A stretch of 64,000 nucleotides of DNA, taken from positions 1-64,000 of the forward strand of contig NZ_RQPI01000006.1 in assembly GCF_003854965.1 (NCBI RefSeq), written 5' to 3'. The position numbers were made by a program, and so were the translations under genes. Below, in pieces: positions 44,821 through 53,722 of this stretch. This DNA is from Paenibacillus rhizophilus (GTDB lineage Bacteria > Bacillota > Bacilli > Paenibacillales > Paenibacillaceae). Under the pieces are notes generated by a model that saw only the letters and a program-made list of their open reading frames with translations, was not told the DNA's origin and made no database searches. Position 1 is the first letter of the stretch, and each line of letters starts with the position of its first letter.

Positions 44821-46152
44821 TTATCTGTGCGTCGCTTTCCAGGCTTTGTCCCAGGCGTCTTTGTAGGCTTTGGCAAAATCCAGGGAAGTGGAATACTGGC
44901 CTGCCAGAAGTTCCTGCACCATTCTGCCGGCATCGTCGCCCGAGAAGCCCGACGGCGAATCGGTGAAAGCGATGTTGACGCCGCTGCTCAAGGCCTGATT
45001 GGCCTGGTCTTTAAGCGGACCCCAATCCGCGGTCACATCCGTGAACGCCGGAGGCGATTTCAGGAACTCGCTATAGGTCTTCAAATTTTCCGGCTGCAAT
45101 AAGAATTCAAGGAATTTCTTCGCTTCTTCCGGATGCTTGGACTCGGCGGTAATCGCATATCTGGAATCGTCCGCGGAAAGGACGACCGGCTTTGTTCCGT
45201 CCTGAATGGACGGGTATGGGCTGAACCCGATGTCAATCTGGAAGTCGGGGCTAATTTTAAGCAGATCCGCAACCACCCACATTCCTTGGCTGATCATCGC
45301 GGCTTTGCCTGTAGCGAACGCTTCCTTCTGATTGTCGTACGTTGCGGTCAGGGCGTCTTTGTTCATCAGACCGGCTTCTTGAAGCTCCAGCAGACGTTTG
45401 GCGAAAGTATCAATCGGGCCGTTCTCCTGATCGAACTTCAATTTATCGGATTCATTGTTAATGAAGGCTTCACGGGAGCTTTTCACGCCCAGGTCCTGCT
45501 TAATAATGCCATGAGCAAGGAACTCAATCAGATGTCCAAGTGTCCACGACTCTCTTCCTGCGATAAATAACGGAGTCACATCCGGCTTTTTGTCCTTGAC
45601 CGCTTGGAGGTTCGCTTTAAAGTCGTTCCAGGTCAACGCTTCTTTCAGCCCCAGCTCCTGGAATATTTTTTTGTTGTAAAAAATACCGGCCATCGTCACG
45701 TTCGTTGCAACCTGATACTGCTTGCCGCTCTTCACGTCCGTCGACAGCTCTTTAACCGCAGGCAGCACTCTCGGCCAGAACGGCTCGTTCGAAAGATCCA
45801 GGTATTTGCCTTGATCGATATAATCCTGCTCTACAACCGTGGTGATGTCGGGAATGTCGCCGGAAGCGAATTTCACTTTAATCACATTGCTTGCGTCCTT
45901 TTGATATTCCTGCTCTACTTCGATTCCCGGGTTTTCCGAATTGAATTTTTGGATCAGGGTGTTCATTAAATCGACCGTTTCCACTTTGCCGGTAAAAAAC
46001 TTCAGCTTTACAGTTTCTTTGGGGCCCGTTTCCTGAGCCATGCCGGCACTGCTGCTTGGGTTCGGTGAATCCGCATTTTTTCCGCCGCAGCCTGCCAGCA
46101 AGCCGAGCATCATTACGCCGCTGAGCAGCAAACCGAGTTTCTTTCTTCTCAT
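44821..46152 (-). CDS. Sugar ABC transporter substrate-binding lipoprotein
   Basis: A 443-residue family 1 (CUT1) binding protein. Signal peptide and lipobox LLAGC (Cys22) anchor it to the outer face of the membrane. A Ser/Pro-rich linker leads to the two-lobed domain with KLKFFTGKVETVDLMNTLIQKFNSENPGIEVE. GGAGG precedes the ATG. It should capture isomalto- or cyclo-isomalto-oligosaccharides if the GH66 partner is a guide; substrate is inferred. First gene of the operon, divergent from the two-component genes. Confidence 0.94.
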   Translation of the reverse strand: MRRKKLGLLLSGVMMLGLLAGCGGKNADSPNPSSSAGMAQETGPKETVKLKFFTGKVETVDLMNTLIQKFNSENPGIEVEQEYQKDASNVIKVKFASGDIPDITTVVEQDYIDQGKYLDLSNEPFWPRVLPAVKELSTDVKSGKQYQVATNVTMAGIFYNKKIFQELGLKEALTWNDFKANLQAVKDKKPDVTPLFIAGRESWTLGHLIEFLAHGIIKQDLGVKSSREAFINNESDKLKFDQENGPIDTFAKRLLELQEAGLMNKDALTATYDNQKEAFATGKAAMISQGMWVVADLLKISPDFQIDIGFSPYPSIQDGTKPVVLSADDSRYAITAESKHPEEAKKFLEFLLQPENLKTYSEFLKSPPAFTDVTADWGPLKDQANQALSSGVNIAFTDSPSGFSGDDAGRMVQELLAGQYSTSLDFAKAYKDAWDKAWKATHR

Positions 46153-46336
46153 ATTGAATCCTCCCTTTTGTTGTCTGGCCTCTGATTGTGTTCCCTGTTA
46201 CATTTTCATCATAAGGGGGAATGCGCTGACGCAAAACACCGCATTTTTACACAAGGGTGCGATTTTTGCAGATTCCCGAAAAACGAATTGAAGCGCATAC
46301 AATAAACCGATACACTGATGTTGGGGGGAGTGGGAT

Positions 46337-48184
46337 ATGTACAAATGGAAACGCTACCGATACTGGAGTATCAAAAAAAAGCTGCTCTTTTTCTCCGTAT
46401 TGTTCATTCTGGGTTCGGTCTTTCTGAATTCCATTCTGTCCTATTCCAAATACACGATGGACTTTGAACAACAATCCTCTGACCAGGTGCAGCAAATCAT
46501 CGCCCAGGTTTCCTATAATGTCGACACTTATCTGGACGATCTGTTCCGCCTTACCTTGTCGCCCTATATGAACGACGGCGTGATGCAGACCCTGGAGGAA
46601 GATGTGCATGCTTCCGAACTGGCCCAGCTGAAAAAGCGCCGCTTCATTGACAATTATCTCGAAGAAATGATGATTTATCCACGGAAAGATATCAATCGGG
46701 TCTTTATTTTGACGGATGAAATTTATACGGTCGGGCGAATGCCCATCAGCGTGGACTACGCCAGCCGCTTTCAGGAATTCGATTGGTATAAGCAGGCGAT
46801 GAATACACAGGACTCTATCTTTGTGCCCACGCACACGCAGCAGATGGTGAAAAATGGAGGTCCCAAAGTATTTTCCATCGTAAAGCAGCTGCGGAGCACC
46901 CGGGATACGGAGAAAATACTCGGGGCCATTAAGGTGGACGCCAATTATAACGGCATTGCGGTCATTTGCAGCAAGGTCGACATGGGTTCGGGCGGAGGCT
47001 TGTTTATTCTGGACAACAACCGCAACTTGATTTACCGGAGCACGGATCGGTTAAATGCCGAATTCTTGTTCAATCAAGTCAAAGCGGGCGGGAAACCGAC
47101 GATGACGATTAAACAGAACGGCACCTCCTACCTGCTCAATTCAACGCTGCTCCCGCGCTCCAACTGGACGATCGTCGCCGTCAGTTCCATCAAGGAATTG
47201 AATCAAAAAGCAACGGAAACGAGAAACTTCGGCTTCTTCATCGCATTGGCCTGCTCTCTGCTCGCTTTTATCCTGATGTATTTCTTTGTCCGCCGTTTTT
47301 TGGCTCCACTGCTGAATATCGTGAAATTAATGAGAGAAGTGGAGCAGGGGAATTTGCAGGTTTCTTTTCCCGCGCACCGGAATGATGAGATGGGGTATCT
47401 CGGCACCTCCTTCAACGGTCTGGTCACCAGGGTAAACGAAATGCTGGAGGAAAATACGCAGCTGGTCAAGCAGGTATACGAAACGGAGCTGCTCCAGAAG
47501 GAGGCCCAGGTACAGGCGCTTCACAACCAGATCCGGCCCCATTTTCTGTTCAACACGCTGAATATGATATCCATGCAGATGCAGACCGGCAAGCAGGACA
47601 AAGCCATCGACCATCTCCATAAATTAAGCAGCATGCTTCGCAGCATGACCCGGATGGACAAAGACATTCCGCTGGAGAAGGAACTGGATCTCCTTAAAGC
47701 TTATTTAAGCATCCAAAGCAGCCGCTACGAAGGCAGACTGGAATTCGGGCTGAAGGTCGATCCCGATTTGTACGGAATGCCCATTCCCGCCCTGCTGTTT
47801 CAGCCGATCGTCGAGAATGCGGTGATTCACGGCTGCGAAGCCAAACGCGAAAAGACCAGCATTCTTATTTCCGGCGAAAAGACCACGCGCGGCGAGGTTC
47901 TGTTCACGATCCGGGACAGCGGGCAAGGAATGAGCCCGGAAACGCTGCAAAAGCTTCGCGGCAAGCTGGAGCAGGCCCATTCGGAGCATCCGTCTGCCGG
48001 AGATCCGGACGCGGACGGTATCCGGGCAGGAACCGGCATCGGCCTGCTTAACGTGAACAAACGGATTAAATTAAAATACGGTTCCGGTTATGGAATTAAG
48101 GTCGACAGCATGCAGGGACAGGGAACCGCTGTATATGTACTTTTACCCGAAACCGGATTCGGAAGGAGCGACGAGGATGTATAA
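46337..48184 (+). CDS. Sensor histidine kinase, YesM family
   Basis: A 615-residue membrane kinase: segment TM1 (about 15-35), an extracellular sensor domain (about 36-295, Cache-like), TM2 (about 298-318), HAMP (about 318-370), then the LytS/YesM-type phospho-His region LHNQIRPHFLFNTLN (His402). The HATPase_c domain has the N box ENAVIHG and G boxes DSGQGM and GTGIGLLN. It pairs with the following AraC-type response regulator, overlapping by 8 bases. GGGGGGAG precedes the ATG. It probably senses extracellular sugar or loaded binding protein and activates the divergent operon. Confidence 0.95.
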   Translation: MYKWKRYRYWSIKKKLLFFSVLFILGSVFLNSILSYSKYTMDFEQQSSDQVQQIIAQVSYNVDTYLDDLFRLTLSPYMNDGVMQTLEEDVHASELAQLKKRRFIDNYLEEMMIYPRKDINRVFILTDEIYTVGRMPISVDYASRFQEFDWYKQAMNTQDSIFVPTHTQQMVKNGGPKVFSIVKQLRSTRDTEKILGAIKVDANYNGIAVICSKVDMGSGGGLFILDNNRNLIYRSTDRLNAEFLFNQVKAGGKPTMTIKQNGTSYLLNSTLLPRSNWTIVAVSSIKELNQKATETRNFGFFIALACSLLAFILMYFFVRRFLAPLLNIVKLMREVEQGNLQVSFPAHRNDEMGYLGTSFNGLVTRVNEMLEENTQLVKQVYETELLQKEAQVQALHNQIRPHFLFNTLNMISMQMQTGKQDKAIDHLHKLSSMLRSMTRMDKDIPLEKELDLLKAYLSIQSSRYEGRLEFGLKVDPDLYGMPIPALLFQPIVENAVIHGCEAKREKTSILISGEKTTRGEVLFTIRDSGQGMSPETLQKLRGKLEQAHSEHPSAGDPDADGIRAGTGIGLLNVNKRIKLKYGSGYGIKVDSMQGQGTAVYVLLPETGFGRSDEDV

Positions 48185-49808
48185 AGTGCTGATTGTCGAT
48201 GACGAACCGCTCGTGCGCGAATATTTGAGATTGCATATCGCCTCGAATCATCCGGATTGGGAGGTCGCCGGGGAAGCCATGGACGGGCAGGAAGCCTGGG
48301 AAATGCTGCAGAACATGCGGGTCCATTTGGTCATTACCGATATTAAAATGCCCGTCGTTGACGGACTGGAGCTGTGCGGACGGCTGGCCCAAACGGAGAA
48401 TCCGCCCATTATCCTGATTTTGTCCGGCTTTGATGAATTCTCGCTTGCCCGGGAAGCTCTCCGCTTCGGGGTGCAGAACTATTTGCTGAAGCCTGTAGTC
48501 CATGATGAATTGGTCGAGGCTCTGATGCAGGTTACCGCGCAGCTGGACCGCAAATTCCATGACGAGCTTGCTGTTCTGGCTATGGGGAAGGTCTCCAAGG
48601 AAAGCCAGACGCAGGTCGTCAGACAATTCCTGAAGGCCCTCGTAAGCGAAAACAGCGTGGAGATCAAGGCCCTTTATCCGCTGGTCTTCCGCCTGAAAGT
48701 GCAGCTGATTGAAACCGAAGGCCTCATTATGGTGCTGGATCTGGATGAAGACCGGCTCGCTCAAAAAGGGATACCTTACGGCGACTTTCCCATCTTCCGC
48801 TTTATTCTCAATCAGATGACGGGCGAGCTGTCCGAAGTAAGCGGCTCGGGATTCGTCTTCCTGGACGAAGATCAGCACATCTGCGTGCTGGTGACGGGCG
48901 AAGATAAAAACGATATTGAGCATAAATGCCGCTCGCTCTATGATAAAGTCTCTTCCGCCATGCTTGCCAATACCGGAATTACCGTCTCCGGCGCCTTCGG
49001 AACCTTTGAATCCGAGCTGTTTCATCTGCAGTACTCCCATACCAAAGCCATTGAAACTCTTAACCATCGCCTGTTCTCGGAGGAGCCTTTCCTGTTCAAT
49101 GAACGGTACGGGGACGTTCAGCTTCAGCGTCTCGCCATTCTTGAGCAGACGTTAGCCTCTGTACAATTTGCCATCCCGGACGGGAATGAGGCTGCTTTTT
49201 TAATGGCGGTGAAGCGCTTCTTTGAAAACCTGCCGCACTTTGGCCCCATTCATGTCATGAAGTTCGGGCTCCATCTGCTAAGGCTGCTTCCGAATGGGAT
49301 CTTGGAACGCCAGAGCGGATTCATGGAAGGCGCCTATCAACATCTCCGGCAGATGCACGGCAATCCGCCCGAGCTTTCCATCCAAGCCGTACTCGGGCTG
49401 TTTCAGGAAATCTTTCATTGCCTGACCAGAGGCGGCCCGGAAGAGCCTGTACACGAGAATGAACAGGACATCGTCAGCCGGGTCAGGACTTATATCTACT
49501 CCCATTACGCGGAACCGTTAAGCCTTGCCCTGCTCGCCGAAAAGATCGGAATCTCCCCGGGCTATTTAAGCAGTATCTTTCACAAAACGATGCAGGAATC
49601 GTATATCAAATTTCTGACCCGGGTCCGGATGGAGCAAGCCGCGAAGCTGCTCAAGGCAAGTCCGGCCATGAAAGTATACGACGTCTCGGAGAAGGTCGGC
49701 TACGTAAGCGTAAAGCACTTCTCGCATGTGTTTAAACAATTTCATCACATGCCTCCGGGCGAATATCAGGAAAAACACCTGGATCATACGGAATGGCCCG
49801 TTCTTTAA
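48177..49808 (+). CDS. AraC-type response regulator, YesN family
   Basis: A 543-residue response regulator. The receiver domain has IVDDEP and phospho-acceptor Asp55 in VITDIKMPVVDG. A long YesN-type middle region (about 125-430) follows, then a C-terminal AraC HTH pair (about 440-540) with LALLAEKIGISPGYLSSIFHK and DVSEKVGYVSVKHFSHVFKQ. The start at 48177 follows GAGG and overlaps the kinase stop. Likely activator of the divergent SBP-permease-GH66 operon. Confidence 0.95.
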   Translation: MYKVLIVDDEPLVREYLRLHIASNHPDWEVAGEAMDGQEAWEMLQNMRVHLVITDIKMPVVDGLELCGRLAQTENPPIILILSGFDEFSLAREALRFGVQNYLLKPVVHDELVEALMQVTAQLDRKFHDELAVLAMGKVSKESQTQVVRQFLKALVSENSVEIKALYPLVFRLKVQLIETEGLIMVLDLDEDRLAQKGIPYGDFPIFRFILNQMTGELSEVSGSGFVFLDEDQHICVLVTGEDKNDIEHKCRSLYDKVSSAMLANTGITVSGAFGTFESELFHLQYSHTKAIETLNHRLFSEEPFLFNERYGDVQLQRLAILEQTLASVQFAIPDGNEAAFLMAVKRFFENLPHFGPIHVMKFGLHLLRLLPNGILERQSGFMEGAYQHLRQMHGNPPELSIQAVLGLFQEIFHCLTRGGPEEPVHENEQDIVSRVRTYIYSHYAEPLSLALLAEKIGISPGYLSSIFHKTMQESYIKFLTRVRMEQAAKLLKASPAMKVYDVSEKVGYVSVKHFSHVFKQFHHMPPGEYQEKHLDHTEWPVL

Positions 49809-49831
49809 TCCCCGCTCTCTTCGCGGGTGTC

Positions 49832-49872
49832 AGAGGCTGTGTTAATCGCAAATATCGATTAACACAGCCTCT
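49832..49872. terminator. Terminator of the two-component operon
   Basis: AGAGGCTGTGTTAATCG pairs perfectly with CGATTAACACAGCCTCT across a 7-base loop; TTTGC follows on the plus strand. Confidence 0.9.
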
Positions 49873-49940
49873 TTGCATGGAGCCGCAAGGTTTAAGCGAA
49901 TCGATATCTGCGGGTCCGATTTACGGTTAGCGGTGTCCCT

Positions 49941-50141
49941 TTACGACGCCCGCTCTCCTCCCGCCGGTCTCCAGGCCAAAATGCGGTCCAGCCGGAACGA
50001 TCGCGGACTTCCCGTTGCCAAACAGGAAGCCCGGACCAGACCGCCCCGGATATCGTTGACCGTAATCCGCCGCTGCGACAAGCGTCCGCTTCGGTCCAGA
50101 TATACAATTTCGACGGTATATCCAATATATTTCTTCGGCAT
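49941..50141 (-). CDS. Mini WYL-like protein, SOS-controlled
   Basis: A 66-residue protein with VEIVYLDRSGRLSQRRITVND and RSFRLDRILAWRP, the core pattern of WYL domains (beta strands ending in the FRLDRI signature) but without HTH or C-terminal extension. GGGAGG precedes the ATG by 6 bases, a strong signal. Its promoter (TTGAAT 50206-50211, GATAAT 50183-50188, 17-base spacer) contains a LexA-type box in the spacer. It is divergent from the Y-family polymerase operon. WYL domains bind nucleic acid or nucleotide ligands; the role here is unknown. Confidence 0.75.
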   Translation of the reverse strand: MPKKYIGYTVEIVYLDRSGRLSQRRITVNDIRGGLVRASCLATGSPRSFRLDRILAWRPAGGERAS

Positions 50142-50189
50142 GGCGCACCTCCCGGAACAAGTGTTTGCTTTTTATTAACACCATTATCG

Positions 50190-50203
50190 CAAACATTTGT
50201 TCG
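50190..50203 (-). promoter_or_regulatory. LexA (SOS) box, mini-WYL promoter
   Basis: CGAACAAATGTTTG on the minus strand matches the Bacillus SOS box CGAAC-N4-GTTCG at nine of ten fixed positions. It lies within the 17-base spacer of the mini-WYL promoter. Confidence 0.8.
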
Positions 50204-50240
50204 TAATTCAAGTTACTTTGGAAAATAATATGTATATACA

Positions 50241-50254
50241 CGATCATATGTTCG
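50241..50254 (+). promoter_or_regulatory. LexA (SOS) box, Y-family polymerase promoter
   Basis: CGATCATATGTTCG matches CGAAC-N4-GTTCG at nine of ten fixed positions. It sits between a TATACA -35 (50235-50240) and a TATAAT -10 (50258-50263), spacer 17. Confidence 0.8.
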
Positions 50255-50372
50255 CAATATAATTAGGGCATACTCCTCTTCTTCTGTTCAGAAAGACCGC
50301 TGCCCGGTTACATAATGAGACGCTTCCCGGAAGCGTCGGTGTGATTACAAGTTTTTGATGGAGGGTTCACCC

Positions 50373-51626
50373 ATGTCGAGACACATTTTTTTAATTGACG
50401 GACAGTCCTTCTACGCATCGGTGGAGAAGTCGGCTCATCCCGAGTATCACGATAAGCCCGTTGCTGTAGGAGACCCTGAAAGGCTAAACGGCATTGTGCT
50501 GGCGGCATGTCCAATCGCCAAATCCCGCGGCGTGACGACAGCGTCGCGAGTGGGAGAGGCGCTGGCCAAATGCCCGGAGCTGGTTGTCATCCGGCCCCGG
50601 ATGCGGACCTATATTCAAGTCTCGCTCCTAATAACCGAAATCTTTGAGTTCTATACCGATCTCGTGGAGCCTTACAGCATCGACGAGCAATTTTTGGATG
50701 TTTCGGGTTCGCTTGCTTATTTCGGGCCTCCCTATGAAATGGCCAAATTGATTCAAAACCATGTCTATTTATCAACCGGCGTACATACGAGGGTCGGCAT
50801 CGGCCCTACGAAGGTTCTGGCCAAAATGGCGACTGACAACTATGCCAAAAAGATACCGGAAGGCATTTTTGAACTCTCGTTTGAGAAGCTGGAGTCCACG
50901 TTATGGAAGCTCCCCGTGCATCAAATGTTCATGGTGGCCTCGGCGATGACCCGCCATTTTACCCGGATGGGCCTATCCTGCATCGGAGATATTGCGCGTA
51001 TGGAGCTCCATGAGTTCAAGCAGCGGATGCGGCGGGAAATGGGAAAACAAAGCGATATCCAGGCGGAGTACTACTGGCAAACGGCACGGGGAATCGATCC
51101 AAGCCCCGTTGCCGCCGGAATACGCGATCAATTAAAATCGGTGAGCCACGGCAAGGCGCTCCGCTGGAAGCTGTACCATAGGCTTAAAGACATTGAAATC
51201 GTCCTGCTCGAGCTAGTGGTCGAGGTGTGCCGGCGCACAAGGTATCATCATTACATGGGCTCAGTTGTGTCCGTTTCCGCTGCGGAAACGGACGGGGAAC
51301 GTTCCTCCTACTTCAGCCGGCAGATGACGCTGCCGGAGCCGACGGCCCTGACCCACGAAGTGGCAGCCGCCGCCCATGAGCTGTTCAAGAAGCATTGGAG
51401 CGGGCTGCCTGTCAGCCGCCTGAGCGTCTCCTTGTCCGGGCTGACAGACGACAGCGTTATGCAGCTTACCCTTTTTGATGACCGGTCTCTTGCTTATGAC
51501 CGGGAGCGGGCCATAGATGGAATCAAAGACCGGTACGGGAGCGATGCCATTATACGCGCCTCTTCTCTGATGGAAGCCGGTGTCGCACGGGAAAGAGCCG
51601 AACAGATTGGGGGGCATTATAAGTGA
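50373..51626 (+). CDS. Y-family DNA polymerase (UvrX/UmuC-like)
   Basis: An error-prone translesion polymerase of 417 aa. Catalytic carboxylates are in FLIDGQSFYASVE (Asp9) and YSIDEQFLDVS. The thumb has GIGPTKVLAKMATDNYAK, the little-finger domain covers about 250-370, and a beta-clamp-binding motif QLTLF lies near the C-terminus. It is closest in pattern to phage/Bacillus UvrX. The ATG at 50373 follows GGAGGG. The leader holds a GACGCTTC/GAAGCGTC hairpin (50319-50337) between promoter and gene. It overlaps the next gene by 4 bases. Confidence 0.95.
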   Translation: MSRHIFLIDGQSFYASVEKSAHPEYHDKPVAVGDPERLNGIVLAACPIAKSRGVTTASRVGEALAKCPELVVIRPRMRTYIQVSLLITEIFEFYTDLVEPYSIDEQFLDVSGSLAYFGPPYEMAKLIQNHVYLSTGVHTRVGIGPTKVLAKMATDNYAKKIPEGIFELSFEKLESTLWKLPVHQMFMVASAMTRHFTRMGLSCIGDIARMELHEFKQRMRREMGKQSDIQAEYYWQTARGIDPSPVAAGIRDQLKSVSHGKALRWKLYHRLKDIEIVLLELVVEVCRRTRYHHYMGSVVSVSAAETDGERSSYFSRQMTLPEPTALTHEVAAAAHELFKKHWSGLPVSRLSVSLSGLTDDSVMQLTLFDDRSLAYDRERAIDGIKDRYGSDAIIRASSLMEAGVARERAEQIGGHYK

Positions 51627-52114
51627 GCAAGCTTGACGACAACGAACGTTGGAAATCCAAAATGTTATTGACAGAGCATGTCGAGCAGTATGAACAACAG
51701 CATCGTATCAATCCGAGCAAAATCATTACCGCCGAGGAACGCACGATGCTCCGGGACTATATCCTGCTGCCCTACATGGAAAAGATGGTTCAAAAGAGCA
51801 TAGCCGAAGTGGAGTACTCCACCAATATCCTCAAGCGCTTGTATCTCGTCGCCGGCCAATACATTTTGGAGCAAATTATGAAAGACTTGTACAAACTGCG
51901 CCGGGAGCTTAAGCAACGAAATATCAGGATCCTGACGGAGGAGCAGTCCGATTTGATTGTGTATCATCATTATTATTGCCGGGGATATAAGGAGCGGTTT
52001 GGCATGACCCGCGATGTGATGCGGTCAGAAATAAGCTTGAGGCTGACAAAGTATACGTCGGAGCTGACAACGCTGTTAAAAGAATCCCTCAAAGAACGAA
52101 ATAAGGAAACCTAA
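51623..52114 (+). CDS. Unknown protein co-expressed with the Y-family polymerase
   Basis: A 163-residue soluble, largely helical protein with GTG start inside the polymerase stop (GTGA overlap) and a GGGGGG signal. N-terminal RWKSKMLLTEHVEQYE loosely recalls the YolD-type LPEH segment, but the rest is different and contains long amphipathic helices. There is no catalytic motif. Tight coupling and shared SOS control suggest a partner or modulator of the polymerase; this is inference only. Confidence 0.8.
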   Translation: MSKLDDNERWKSKMLLTEHVEQYEQQHRINPSKIITAEERTMLRDYILLPYMEKMVQKSIAEVEYSTNILKRLYLVAGQYILEQIMKDLYKLRRELKQRNIRILTEEQSDLIVYHHYYCRGYKERFGMTRDVMRSEISLRLTKYTSELTTLLKESLKERNKET

Positions 52115-52194
52115 GATGAGTAAATTGGGATATAATGACCGTGAGTTTTAAAATTGGACGGAAGTCTTTTTCACTTAAATAACGGAGGTTCGCC

Positions 52195-53532
52195 ATGTTG
52201 AAAGCTGTTAGCAGCGACCGGAGCCGGAAGATCAAAGTTATCCTGGCCCTGGCCGTACCGTCGATGATTGAAAATTTTTTGCAAACTATTGTGGGATTTG
52301 TTGACACTCTCTTTGTATCCCGGATCGGTTTGAATGAAGTCGCTGCGGTTGGGGTGACCAATGCCATTATGGCCGTTTATATTGCTGTCTTTATGGCTAT
52401 GGGAGTAGGAACCTCCTCATTAATTGCACGGAGCGTGGGCGCCGGGGAAATCCATAAGGCAAAAGCCATTGCGCGGCAATCTACGTGGATTTCAGCGTTA
52501 CTGGGCCTTGCTTTCGGAATTATAACCTTGTTTTTTGCAGAGCCTTTGTTAAGGCTTATGGGAGCAGAGCCGCACGTATTAGCCGATAGCGTGGTATACT
52601 TTCGGATCGTAGCGGTTCCCTCTATTTTCATATCCCTTATGACGGTCTTCGGAAGCATTTTGCGCGCCGCGGGCGATACTAAAACCCCCATGAAGGTCGG
52701 CCTATGGATTAACATGGTTCATATTGCATTAGATTACGTTCTGATTTTTGGCCTGTTCGGTTGGGCGGGTTGGGGAATTGCAGGAGCCGCTTGGGCGACC
52801 TCGGCGGTTCGGGTGATTGGTTCTGTTGCGCTGTTTATCTATATCCGAAAGTCGAAGCTCTCTTTTTCCATTCGCAAAGGGGCCTCTAACGAGTATGCGC
52901 TGCCCTTGCTGAAGCTTTCCGCCCCCGCGGCGGCCGAGAGGCTGATTATGCGTTTTGGGCAGGTGCTTTATTTTGGCCTCATTGTGCGAATTGGCACGGA
53001 CGTTTACGCTGCCCATATTCTTGCCGGAAATATAGAGATCTTCTCCTATATGCCAGGGTACGGCCTAGCCGTCGCGGCGACCACACTTGTGGGCCAGCAC
53101 CTGGGAGCGAACAGAAAAGAGGATGCCTACCAATATGGATTGTTAACCATGTGGATTGCCGTGGTGTTTATGGCTTTTGCCGGGATATTGCTGTTTGTGT
53201 TCTCTCCTATCGCAGCTAATTGGTTTACGAAGGACGCCGCCGTTATCAAGATGGTGACCACCGCGCTGCGCATCGACGCGTTCGCCCAGCCGTTCTTAGC
53301 CATTGGGTTGGTTATCGCCGGAGCCCTTCAAGGAGCAGGCGATACGAAGAGCCCCATGTACAGCACGGCCATCGGTATGTGGCTCGTTCGTGTTGTCGGC
53401 GTATATGTGTTATGTCTTCATTTTGATATGGGCATTGCCGGGATCTGGATATCCATTGCCATTGATTTGATCATTCGCGCTGCATATTTGACACTGCGGT
53501 TTTATCGAAAAATGCGGTCTGCTCCAGCCTAA
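52195..53532 (+). CDS. MATE family efflux transporter
   Basis: A 445-residue membrane protein with twelve segments in two similar halves. It has LAVPSMIENFLQTIVGFVDTLFVS near the N-terminus and GAGDTKTPM and GAGDTKSPM repeats at equivalent positions of the halves, typical of NorM/DinF-like MATE exporters. Driven by Na+ or H+; substrate unknown. GGAGG precedes the ATG. Confidence 0.93.
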   Translation: MLKAVSSDRSRKIKVILALAVPSMIENFLQTIVGFVDTLFVSRIGLNEVAAVGVTNAIMAVYIAVFMAMGVGTSSLIARSVGAGEIHKAKAIARQSTWISALLGLAFGIITLFFAEPLLRLMGAEPHVLADSVVYFRIVAVPSIFISLMTVFGSILRAAGDTKTPMKVGLWINMVHIALDYVLIFGLFGWAGWGIAGAAWATSAVRVIGSVALFIYIRKSKLSFSIRKGASNEYALPLLKLSAPAAAERLIMRFGQVLYFGLIVRIGTDVYAAHILAGNIEIFSYMPGYGLAVAATTLVGQHLGANRKEDAYQYGLLTMWIAVVFMAFAGILLFVFSPIAANWFTKDAAVIKMVTTALRIDAFAQPFLAIGLVIAGALQGAGDTKSPMYSTAIGMWLVRVVGVYVLCLHFDMGIAGIWISIAIDLIIRAAYLTLRFYRKMRSAPA

Positions 53533-53722
53533 TCACCAGACCCAATTCCCCGAAGAATCCCATAGAAACAACATCGGACTCCGATGTTCACCGGTTCCCT
53601 TGACGGACGCCGCCAAAACTTGGATGTAAACTCCCGGACGGAATGAAGAATTGGAACTTGATCTTTTTGCCCGTTGCAGGCACAATCGAATATATAACAT
53701 TCAAGGGGAGGATTAAGAAGGT

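Noticed and set aside
46153..46336. Possible cre box (TGTATGCGCTTCAA) before the sugar-binding protein gene
   Set aside because: Three departures from consensus at conserved positions; not good enough to call.
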